A DNA stretch of 64,000 nucleotides from assembly GCF_038443705.2 (NCBI RefSeq), contig NZ_CP151767.2:2533501-2597500 (forward strand), given 5' to 3'. Below are positions 16,317 to 26,200 of the stretch, in pieces. The notes under the pieces are model-generated. The model had not been told where the DNA came from. It made no database searches and saw only the letters and a list, made by a program, of their open reading frames with translations. A program made the translations under genes and the position numbers. Origin of the DNA: Yoonia sp. SS1-5. Its GTDB lineage: Bacteria; Pseudomonadota; Alphaproteobacteria; Rhodobacterales; Rhodobacteraceae. The first letter of the stretch is position 1, and every line of letters begins with the position of its first letter.

Positions 16317-17021
16317 CTAGACACCTGCTTTTTCCAGTTTGCGCTGTCTGTTCTCATAGTCAACGGGTGACAGCATGCCGTTGTTCGTGTGCTTGGGTTT
16401 TGGGTTGTAGAACAACTCGATGTACTCAAAGACGTCGCGCCTTGCTTCTTCGCGCGTCCGATATTTCCGCCGTCTGACCTTCTCCCGCTTCATGAGCAAA
16501 GCCTGCACAGCGCGTTCTGATGTCTGTCGCGACCGGACCGCCCAGCCAGCGACCCGCCGCGAGAACAGATCGATGACAATACAGAGATATGCGAAGCCCT
16601 CGTGTGTCCGCAAATACGTGATATCCATTACCCAAGCGCGATCCGGGACATCGACAGCGAACTGTCGATCCAGTGTGTTGTCCACCACAACCGAAGGTTT
16701 GCCGCCATAAACGCCGGGCTTCTTCTTATACCCGATCTGCGCCTGAATGCCTGCAATCCGCGCCAGACGCGCGACGCGGTTCTCTGAGACGGTCTCACCC
16801 ATGTCGATCAGGTCGTCGCAGATTTTGCGATAGCCATAAACCTTGCCACTGTCCTTCCAAGCCTTCTTCACCAGCTTGGTCTGACGCCGATCTTCCTGCG
16901 CACGCTGGCTTAACGGTTCCTTAACCCATGCATAGAAACCACTGGGATGAACGCTCAGCATTTTGCAAAGAACACGGACAGGATGCAGCTTGCGATGCGC
17001 GTCGATAAACGCGTACCTCAC
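16317..17021 (-). pseudogene. IS3 transposase OrfB lacking two of three catalytic residues
   Basis: The ORF reads as a normal IS3 OrfB at its start (MRYAFIDAHRKLHPVRVLC) and end (YNPKPKHTNNGMLSPVDYE). The first catalytic Asp is present in WVMDITYL. After SRQTSERAVQALLM the sequence jumps straight to KREKVRRRKYRTREEARR. In intact relatives about 55-60 residues lie between these points, with the second Asp (HSDQG) and the Glu (AVAESFF). An in-frame deletion thus left a 234-residue ORF that looks whole but cannot be active. Confidence 0.8.
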
Positions 17022-17328
17022 TTTGCATCCCTGGCGAAGTACGCGCTCGGCATTGTCCTCGGACCAATGGCGGACAAGCCTCGCCTTTTTTTAAGATGTC
17101 GCGCTCCTCGGTCACGCGCACAAGTTCTTTCTTGAGCCGTCGGACTTCAGCTTCTTGATCCGTTTGCCTCTGTGGCTTCGAGAATTGCGTCATCCAAGTG
17201 TACAGTGACTTGGTGCTGATCCCGAGCCGTTCAGCGACCTCTTTAACCGAATATCCGCGCTCTGTGACCTGTGCCACAGCGTCGATCTTGAACTCGTCTG
17301 AGTAGCGAATTTGACCTGACATTTGCAT
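16921..17328 (-). CDS. IS3 OrfA, C-terminus altered by a small insertion
   Basis: The N-terminal part is a normal IS3 OrfA: helix-turn-helix (YSVKEVAERLGISTKSLYTWM, about 26-46) and a coiled coil (EAEVRRLKKELVRVTEERDI). At the A7 run (17088-17094), where the OrfA/OrfB frameshift occurs, about 36 extra bases separate the slippery run from GCGTACTTCGCCAG. This pushes OrfA into a longer, unrelated tail. The insertion is a second lesion besides the orfB deletion. Confidence 0.65.
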   Translation of the reverse strand: MQMSGQIRYSDEFKIDAVAQVTERGYSVKEVAERLGISTKSLYTWMTQFSKPQRQTDQEAEVRRLKKELVRVTEERDILKKGEACPPLVRGQCRARTSPGMQSEVRVYRRASQAASCPCSLQNAERSSQWFLCMG

Positions 17329-17384
17329 CGTCCTTTGCTTCCAAAATTACCAAGCAAACCGTCTACAAATCTAGGGGAACCTCA

Positions 17385-17527
17385 GTGGTCGCTATAACAA
17401 AATGGAAGCCATGAGCTAATTTCTTAAGAATGATCGCGGGACGTGAAAACTTATCACTCTTGCCGCTTATCTCAGATCCAACATTTTCGCCCAGGCTACA
17501 CAACCAAATATCACCTTCAGATACGTA
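17385..17527 (-). pseudogene. MazF/PemK-type toxin gene, N-terminal fragment
   Basis: The minus strand reads EGDIWLCSLGENVGSE, then GKSDKFSRPAIILKKL, the well-known start of PemK/MazF endoribonucleases (GDIWxxxLGxNxGSE...RPxxxLxK). The frame enters the IS3 end at 17384 and stops in it; the rest of the toxin is absent beyond the element. On the other side an IS66 fragment begins about 10 bases upstream, so no start codon region or antitoxin survives. Confidence 0.65.
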
Positions 17528-17536
17528 TGATGGCTT

Positions 17537-17869
17537 ATGTGTGTGCTCGAAAGATGGGCGTCGCTGATCCTGTTTCTCGACGACGGGCGCATCGACCTCG
17601 ATACCAACCCTGTCGAACGACAATTCAAACCGATCATCTTGCCGCGAAAGGGCGTGCTGTTTATCGGCAGCGATGAGGGTGGCGATACCTGGGCGCTTAT
17701 GTCGTCGCTCGTGGAAACATGCAAACTGAACCGCGTCGATCCCTATCGTTATTTTGCCTGGATGATTGATAACCTGGCGTTGCGAAAGTCGAACTACATC
17801 GACTTTGCTGGATATCTGCCGTGGCATGCGTCACGGGACTGCAAAACAGACTTGCCACCAGTTGCATAG
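17537..17869 (+). pseudogene. IS66-family transposase, C-terminal fragment
   Basis: The 110-residue ORF has the IS66 TnpC ending: RWASLILFLDDGRIDLDTNP, VERQFKPIIL, LFIGSDEGGDTWALMSSLVE, then TCKLNRVDPYRYFAWMI. About four fifths of the transposase is missing. The coding similarity begins near 17549 at the junction with the MazF fragment. Confidence 0.8.
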
Positions 17870-18657
17870 TTTGCAGCATCAAGTCCTCACACGCGGGCAG
17901 ATCGAAACGGGACTAGGAATGCGCTGATGAGCAGTGGGAAACCGTCCAGATCGAACGTCATGAAATTGGTGCGGGCGCAGGCACAGCCGAGCCACGGTCA
18001 TGACGTTCGCCCGATAGGGCTTGGTCTTGACGGAGGACGGGCCTGCAAGGCCCCAAAACACAAGAAAAAGGATTAGCCGTTCACGGCTGGTCATCGATGC
18101 GCAAGGGATGGATGCCGACTGGCGGAGACAGCGTTAAGCGGCTCCTTTCACGACAGCCCGGCCCGAAAGGGTGCGCCGGATGACATCACAGAAACTTTAG
18201 GTTTTGAGGGGGGCTGAGACCTCGATCGTAAGCCTTCGGACAGACCGCGCTCGCCGAACGATTCGGCACGGCAGAGCGGACTTCAGTACAATGAATTCTT
18301 CTACGTATTTTCATTTACGCCCTTAGCAATGACGATATCGCCTTGAAAACAAAGCCATCAGATGGCGCGCAGCTTATTCTACGAGGGCTGTTGCAATCAT
18401 GATCCGCAAATGCCACGATTCAACTAGAGCGTGCTGTTTGTTGTGTCGATGTTTGACAGCTGCCTAAGACGAAAGAAAATCACTTTGCAACGACCCTTTG
18501 TTCCTCATCTCATTCAATCGTTCGAATATAGTCTCTAACCTAACAGGGTTAGAAGAAATACGCCCCCAGCTGGTACTATCTTGTATGACCGGCAAAAAAT
18601 GAGACCGTGGCAACTTAATAATAGACTTGGATTCCAAGGTCTTCGGATATCACGGAA
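17870..18657. other. Gene-free stretch between IS remnants and the exported-protein genes
   Basis: I see no supported gene in these 788 bases. GC content falls from the left, IS-derived side toward the right side. A minus-strand ORF at 17879-18094 has no recognisable similarity and I leave it out. The stretch must contain the promoter for the genes starting at 18658. Confidence 0.5.
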
Positions 18658-19599
18658 ATGAAGTTTATCAAACAACTTCGCTTTATTGCTTCTCTCGCCA
18701 CAAGCCTCGCAGTATTCTTAACAGCCGCCAGCGTAGTGTTTGCACAAGGCTATTGGGCGGATGCACCCCACCGCCTGAGGGACCTGAGCACTTGGGATGA
18801 GCTTTGCGAAATCGAAGACTGCGACCAATTTCCTGTAGGCTATGCGACTTATGCAATCGGACCTAAGCTCTATTACTTTCCTTTGCACAGTACACTCAGA
18901 AACCAACCACCAGATAGTGTGCAGAGTTACGAACTTCGAATCGGTCGGTTCTTCGAAGTTGATCAAACGGGTAGACTGAATCGCTCTTTTGGATATGCTT
19001 CGAGCTTGGAGATAAACAGTTGTTGTGGTCCATTGCTGGAGCATTTTGGCTTAGCGGATAGTTTTCCTATTCGCGGTGGCGCTCCGCATTTCTTTAGTAT
19101 GCGATCAGCGCAAGTAACTATGAGTCGCCATGATATAAGGGGAGACGGGCACAATGGCCGCTATCTTATTGATGGCGTCGTATATGGCGAAGCGTTTTGG
19201 CCGAAATTTAAAGAGGTCTTTAGGACTAAACTGCCAGCATATAATGATGACTTTTGGCTCATAGATGTGGAAGAGCAGCAGGAAAGTGGAGTTACTTCAT
19301 TCACTCTCATATCTAATCGCCCATTACTGACTGACCGAAGGGTTCTCGTCCACTGCAGAAAAATGTGCGAGTTTTGGACTGTCGCATTTGATGGAGATCA
19401 AGGCAATTACCGCTCACATTTTCGCATAAGCTATTTTTGGTTCTATGGGGAAGACTTGGCTTCCTGCATTGACAGAAGAGAGAGCGATGACTGTGCATCG
19501 GCTCTGAATTTCTTCGTCAAAATTCGAACAATGCTAGATCACCTAGATCGGCTGTTTCTATCAATATCACTGCCACCACTAGAGCTAGAAAATAGATGA
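18658..19599 (+). CDS. Exported protein of unknown function
   Basis: The 313-residue protein has a clear signal peptide (SLAVFLTAASVVFA, cleavage before QGYW at about 30). The mature part has eight or more cysteines, several in pairs (CEIEDC, SCCGP, HCRKMC, CIDRRESDDC), suggesting disulfide bonds and a periplasmic or secreted location. AT-rich compared with the core. It stands upstream of another exported protein and the giant RTX gene on the same strand. No family recognised. Confidence 0.6.
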   Translation: MKFIKQLRFIASLATSLAVFLTAASVVFAQGYWADAPHRLRDLSTWDELCEIEDCDQFPVGYATYAIGPKLYYFPLHSTLRNQPPDSVQSYELRIGRFFEVDQTGRLNRSFGYASSLEINSCCGPLLEHFGLADSFPIRGGAPHFFSMRSAQVTMSRHDIRGDGHNGRYLIDGVVYGEAFWPKFKEVFRTKLPAYNDDFWLIDVEEQQESGVTSFTLISNRPLLTDRRVLVHCRKMCEFWTVAFDGDQGNYRSHFRISYFWFYGEDLASCIDRRESDDCASALNFFVKIRTMLDHLDRLFLSISLPPLELENR

Positions 19600-19708
19600 G
19601 TACTGTAATATTAGATGACTTCCTGATACCACTGAGTGCTCACCAGCCAGAATTGGCAACGCCAAGTACTGAAAATCATACCGTACATTGCATTTGGGTA
19701 GGACTGAA

Positions 19709-20200
19709 ATGACGGCTATCAAAAATTCTAAAATCACTATAACTTCAATCATATTTCTCTCGCTAAATGTCATGACAGAGAGTGTAGTTCTCGCGCAAGA
19801 TTCGAATAAGACGAACTCTGAACAGAATGACTTGTACGCATACTCAGAGTGTGAAGTTATTCTCAGTTCACCTCGATTTGATGAATTAGGCAACTTTGTT
19901 TCCATGGGCCACGGAAGCCAAATTGGTGATCATGCTATCGGCCAAGAATTGATATCTATCTTCTGCGCTGATGATCAGATAATCACTTATATGGAAAAAC
20001 ACGGCTTTGCCTATCTCGGAACCGAGCGCTGGGATGAAGAAGTTGGTCCAAATTGGGCGCCTTTTAACGTTAGGCACTCTTTCTGTACGCCGCCTCAGAC
20101 ACGACTGCAAAAGTTTCTTGGCTATCAGTGTGGAATAGTTGCCTACTTTCATTTGTTGAATAATCAGATTACGCGGATTCCCTCGGCGGCTGTGAAATAG
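19709..20200 (+). CDS. Small exported protein of unknown function
   Basis: From ATG 19709 the 163-residue product starts with a signal peptide (ITITSIIFLSLNVMTESVVLA, then QDSN). Four cysteines (SECEV, FCADD, SFCTP, YQCGI) suggest two disulfides. It ends 11 bases before the RTX gene, so the two are probably cotranscribed. It could be a partner of the RTX protein, such as an inhibitor or surface-retention factor, but nothing in its sequence says which. Confidence 0.55.
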   Translation: MTAIKNSKITITSIIFLSLNVMTESVVLAQDSNKTNSEQNDLYAYSECEVILSSPRFDELGNFVSMGHGSQIGDHAIGQELISIFCADDQIITYMEKHGFAYLGTERWDEEVGPNWAPFNVRHSFCTPPQTRLQKFLGYQCGIVAYFHLLNNQITRIPSAAVK

Positions 20201-20211
20201 GAGCGAAATTC

Positions 20212-23200
20212 ATGCCAATATATCTCGAAAGCAGAACCGTTCCGTTTACATTTGGAGCTCAGCACTATTACCTCGTTTACGTACCTAGCGGGTCGGAAGA
20301 TAACTACTCGGCATACCGTACGACCGGTGCATTTCCCGAGCTTCCTGGAATGGGTCCATGGGGGCTATTGATTGGTTCGCAAATAGACGTTCCATTCCCG
20401 CAAAATAGCGATCCACGACCTGGTGATGCCTATGATATTTCAGGTCAAAGTGATCCCCGAGAATGGGCGAAGACAAATCGAAACTCAGTAGAGATATATG
20501 GCGCCGGTGGAAATGGAACGCCATCCGATGTGGAAGTGTGGCAGGAGATGTCCCGTGTAGCATGGGAAATTTCTGGTGAATTCACATATAAGGCATCTAG
20601 CGGGATGAGTGCCGGCATTATAGGGCCAGAGCTTAACTCTAATTCGTTTGCCGTTTCAGTTATCTTACATACAGAAGCTAATCTGAGTATTTCGACTTCT
20701 GCACACCCGATACCAAGAATTGCACCGGGTAAGACCACTTGGTTGGGCACAACGGGAGCGGATCTGATGGAGTTGAGTAGTCCTCAAGTCCAAAAAGCAA
20801 GAATTGAAAGCTTATTAGGTGGAGTGGGTGCCGATACTCTTAGTGCGGCCAATACTGACAAAAAAGCGACATTGGTTGCTGGTGCAGACACCGAGATTGA
20901 TCGACTTATTGGTGGTAGCGGGAATAGCGATTTCTATGCGTATTTTAATCAAGCTGACCTTGCTAGCTCTGACATCATTGTCGGAGGCTCTGGCTCAGAG
21001 GTATTTTTTGTTGTCGATCACAGTCTTGCCTTGGCTGGTGGTATTCCGGACCATGGGCTGAAAGGAACAGAGTCTGGAGTGAGTTTCGCGCATAAGGGTA
21101 GCCTGATCGGCTCGGGCGGTAGTATTGACGGCGGTGACGGTAACGATACGTTAGATTACCACCATGTTACCGGACCGATCTCACTATTGCTAGATGGAAA
21201 CAATATTCAGAATGTCGAAACAATTAGATTGAAAAATGAGCTTGATGATCGAGTTTGGGTGTCGGCCATTGACGGTAATACAGAAGTTCATGGTCTATTG
21301 GGCGATGATCTTTTTTCAATTAGTCAGTTATCTCAGGGCGTCATGATTGTTTCCAATCCTGGGGTATTTAGTAGTGGACATCTGGTTGAGGAAGTTGACG
21401 GCAGTGGCAGTCTTCGACTTCATGGTTTTGAGTTCTTAGAGTTGACAGATTATGATGATGACGCAAACTTACGTCTATTTGATGAGAGCGGGCAGGAAAC
21501 TTTCGGGCCGGGCCGGCTAACATTGTTTGCCAGAGCCGGGAAAGATGAGATCATTGGGACATTAACTCACGACGATCTCCACGGCGGTCTAGGCGATGAC
21601 ATCATCGACGGGGGCGATGGCGCGGACTGGTTGTATGATCGGGGCGCGGATACTCGTATCGGAGAGGATCAGTCGTTTGATGAATATGCAGCACAGGTCT
21701 TGGCCTATGACAGCACGGGCAACGATATCCTGCGTGGCGGAGCCGGATCGGATGTCCTTGTCTATTCCGGCGGCACGGACACATTCTATGGCGAAGAAGG
21801 TGACGATTATTATTTCTCGGCAAGCCAAATCGGTTCCGATCCAGGCGGAAACGATAATCTGACCATCATCTTCTCGGAAGATACCAGCGACCCCGAAAAC
21901 CTGCGCCTGATCGGAAATGATCTGATTGCGGGGAATGGCCGGTTCGTGGATGAGGTGATCTTTGAAGGGCTCAGCCTCTCGGATATCAGTGTCAGCTATG
22001 AGTTTGAGCAAGTGTATCTGGGCAGCGAGGTCGTCGCATTCAATCCGATCTATACAAGCTGGTTTCAGGATGCCGAGCCCGCAGCGCTGGATCATTATGC
22101 GACCGTCGGATCTTATCAGGTTACAATCCTTGAAACCGGTAGCACGCTCACCATCGAGAATGTCATCGGTTTTTTTACAGGCGGAACGGCTCAAGGTGCG
22201 CAGGCCAGCATCGAGGCATCAATCGCAGTGCCCTTTGTCATGCGATTTGATGATGGTCGGCTCGATTGGGCCGGAGCTGTTCTCGACCCTGCATCGAATT
22301 ACTACAGCTTCGTCAATACCCCGCTGAGCGAAGATGCGTTCAATGCTCGGGATGCATTGCGTGAAGAGCGCGCCGTTGTCGATGATCAGACGGACGGTAC
22401 AGATGATGATGATGATCTGTTCGGTAACAATGGGGCGAATGGCCTGAATGGTGGCGAAGGCGACGATCGGCTGTTTGGCGGAGCAGGTGCTGACATGCTG
22501 GCCGGTGGCGTTGGAGCTGATGTTATTGACGGCGGTAGCGGTGTCGATACTGCATCTTATCTGACTTCGACCAGTGGTATCGACCTCAATACAACTTTTT
22601 CTGCGGGTGGTGGCAATACCACACCATCGGAAAACGATGCATCTGGCGATACCTTCATATCCATCGAAAATTTCGAGGGTTCGAATTTTGATGACATTAT
22701 CAAAGTGCAGGATGAATCTGTAGAAAATATAATATGGGGTCATGCTGGCAATGATGAGATTGAGAGCGAGGGCGACGGCGACAAGATATATGGTGGCGAC
22801 GGTGATGATAGCCTACGCGTAGTGCATGGTGAAAACCATTTGCACGGAGGAGCCGGGAATGATCAGCTCCGAGCCGGCGATGGTGCGGACCAACTATATG
22901 GTGGCGATGGAGATGATCAACTACATGTCGACTTCCATTATGATCTCCCAAACTACTATAATCCAATTGGAACCGGCAATCACGTACTAAACGGCGGTGA
23001 TGGCGAAGACACCCTTGTCTTTTCGGCAAGTATTTGGAGATTCTCGAATAACGTGATTGATCTTGAATCTGGTATTGGATTTATTGAAGGATCACCGACA
23101 CAGGTCAGGATTTCTGACATAGAAAATATTCGCACGAGTTATAGCAACGACCTGATATTTGGTGACAGTGGAAATAACCGTATTGACACTTTGCATGGCG

Positions 23201-26200
23201 CTGATCGGATTTATGCTGGTGCCGGGGATGATCACATTCGCTTTGCAGCAGGTGACAAGATTGTATCCGGCGGTGAGGGTGCCGACACCCTTGTTATAAA
23301 CGCAAATAGAACGGCTATCGTTTTTGAAGCGCTGGAGGATGGTATCAAAGCTACCATTGATGCGGATCACCCCAACTATACCTACAATATGTCGGAAGGT
23401 ACGATTGTCATCAAAGATGATATCGAGATCATTGAGTTTCTCGACCAGACAGTGTCATACACGGAAGTTGCCGCACCACTCCAGACTGAGTTCAAGCTTC
23501 AGGACGACTTTATTGTTATTGATGAAGGTCCAGCCCAGATCATCGATTTATTTGCCAATGACCTAAAGTTCGACAGTAATCCTCTTTCCCTACTACGCAT
23601 TAATGATCAGAGCATTGAAGTTGGTGGCACTCTGACCCTTGAAAGTGGTGCCAGGTTAACACTTGAAAGCGATGGGCGGCTGACGTTTGACCAAAGAGGT
23701 GCATATGTTTGGATGGAGCAAGATGACAGTGTGACAGCAACGCTGACATATACGGCGACCGATTTTACCGGCATTGAGAAAACGGCAATGATCGATCTGA
23801 CTGTCAAAGGCACAGCAAACTATGATCAAGCTCTGCGTATTGAAAACGATGTGATTTTAGTTGAGACGAACATGGATCAGGCAGAAATGCTCCGTGTGGC
23901 CAACTTCAATATCTCAAAGTCAGTCATAGCGTTTGATGGAGTGTTTGTTGACCCGAACAGTCCTCCCGCAGGTGTTGTGATTGAAGAAATAGACGGTGAT
24001 ACCTTTGTGCAATACGGGGCAGATGATGCCCTTATTCTGCAAGGCATTTCTCTTGATGCGTGGAAGACGCTGAGTCTGCAACGAATAGAAAGTAGCTCTG
24101 GCAATGACCGATTGGATGGAACCGAAGAAACAGAGTTCTTGGACGGTGGGGCAGGCGACGACTTCATTACTTCTGGCGGTGGCGATGACGTCATTAATGG
24201 TGGCGAAGGCAACGATGTGATCAGCCTTGGAAGTGGTAGGTATCGGGTATTTGGTGGAATGGGTGACGATGAGATCGGAACCGGATTGTTCGGCGGAACT
24301 TACGCTATTTCCGGACAAGGTGATGACATCATTTTTGGTAACGAAGGTGATGACAGCATAGATGGCGGAACTGGGAACGATCAGTTGTATGGTGATGAGG
24401 GAAATGATCGTCTCAGAGGGCGTGACGGTGACGATCGGTTGTTTGGCGGCGCCGGAAATGATGAATTGTACGGCAGTGACGGCTTTGACACGTTTGATGG
24501 TGGTGAAGGAAACGACACAATATTGTTCAATGAACTGACGTCAACGGCAATGGGGGAAGGAGCAGTTATTGACCTCCGAACCCAAATGGTTGGATGGAAG
24601 GGTGTTCATGAAAATGAAACCTTGGTCAGCATTGAGAACGCCGTCGGTACGGGCGAAGAAGACCTGATTATTGGCGATCAGTTTGCAAATTACCTAGGGG
24701 GCATAAGCGGAGATGATGTTATCTATGGCCATGGCGGTGACGATCGGTTGTTTGGAGGTCGCGACAACGATGACTTATATGGCGGCGAAGGTGACGACTA
24801 CATAGATGGAGATGACGGAGACGATAATCACTATGGCGGAGCTGGAAACGATGTGATTGTTGGAAGTATTGGGGAGGACTTCTTCGATGGAGGTGATGGT
24901 GTAGATACGATTGATTTCTCCTACACCTCCAGCGATCTCACTATTGACCTGTCTACGGCGACCGCAACCTTTGCCAGTGGTCTTTTGGAGCAGATTCTAA
25001 ATTTCGAGAACATCATTGGCGGTCGTGGGGATAACACTCTCATTGGTTCATCTGGTGACAATCGTATTGAAGGCAACAGAGGCGACGATGACCACTATGG
25101 CGGTGCAGGAAATGACTACATCCTTGGAAGCACTGGGGTCGATTTCTTTGATGGCGGCGATGGCATCGACACGATTGATTTCTCGTATAGTAGTGGTGCT
25201 TTTACCATAAACCTCGCCGCTTCAAATGCAGTGTTTTCAGGCGGTACAGTCGAACAGGTCGTTGATTTCGAAAACATCGTTGGAGGCTCCGGTGATAACG
25301 GTCTAATTGGTTCCGACGCGGCCAATGTCATCAATGGTATGAGTGGAAATGATACGCTAACTGGTGGTGGTGGTGCGGATTACTTTGCATTTGGCGCAAA
25401 CTTTGGCACAGATACAATTACGGACTTTGAGATTTTTCATGACCGTATCGTTATTGATATCTCGGCTTTGGACTTCGCCAATCTGAGCATTACCGACACC
25501 GCTGCGGGGGCGAGGCTGAGCTTCGGCACCTCAGATAGCATCTTGCTTGAAGATGTTGCTGCAGTCGATCTTGATGCTTCACATTTGGGTTTTTCTGTGA
25601 CCGATGCTGGCGTCGTTCTGCTGGATGGCTCTGCGGACAATGACGTGATCCAAAGTATTGGCTGGGGCCAGCGATACTATCTCAAGGGGTGGGCCGGTGA
25701 TGATACGCTGATTGCTCGCCATAGTGCTGACGGTGCGCAGTATCTGGGTGGCCACGCGGGCGACGACACCTACGTCTACTATGCCTCTGCCGGCAACGTG
25801 ACCATCTTGAACGGGGGCGAAGCGGCCGGCGGCGGGACAGATACGTTCCGCTTCGCAGACCTGAACCTGGCGGACCTGACCTTCGGTATGGAGACGTCCA
25901 CCAACGCGGCCAACGGAGATTTTCTTGCCATCAACGTCAACGACGGCACTGATCATCGTGTTCTGATCGCTCATGGAGGAGAACGGATCGAGCGGTTCGA
26001 GTTTGCGGATGGATCGAGTGTTAAATCAATAAGTGTGACCGATGCTGGCCTTGCTGTTCTGAATGGTTCCGCGGGCAATGACGTGATCCAAAGCATTGGC
26101 GGAGACCAGCGATACTATCTCAAGGGGTGGGCCGGTGATGATACGCTGATTGCTCGCCATAGTGCTGACGGTGCGCAGTATCTGGGTGGCCACGCGGGCG

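Larger units (their letters stand above)
16299..17384 (-). mobile_element. IS3-family insertion sequence, internally deleted
   Basis: Terminal inverted repeats of 24 bp bound the element: the left end reads TGAGATGCCCCTAGTTTCC and the right end, reversed, TGAGGTTCCCCTAGATTTG, both ending TAGAC. Length is 1,086 bp, shorter than the usual 1.2-1.3 kb, because part of orfB is missing. It sits between the XRE gene and a MazF-like fragment. The three bases on each side differ, so no target duplication remains. Confidence 0.8.

Noticed and set aside
17363..17827. Minus-strand 154-codon ORF taken as a single gene
   Set aside because: Only its last 50 codons resemble a protein family (MazF/PemK). The rest is antisense to the IS66 fragment, so it is a fusion of debris.
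17879..18094. Minus-strand 71-codon ORF in the gene-free stretch
   Set aside because: No family resemblance, no ribosome binding site, and no conserved context.
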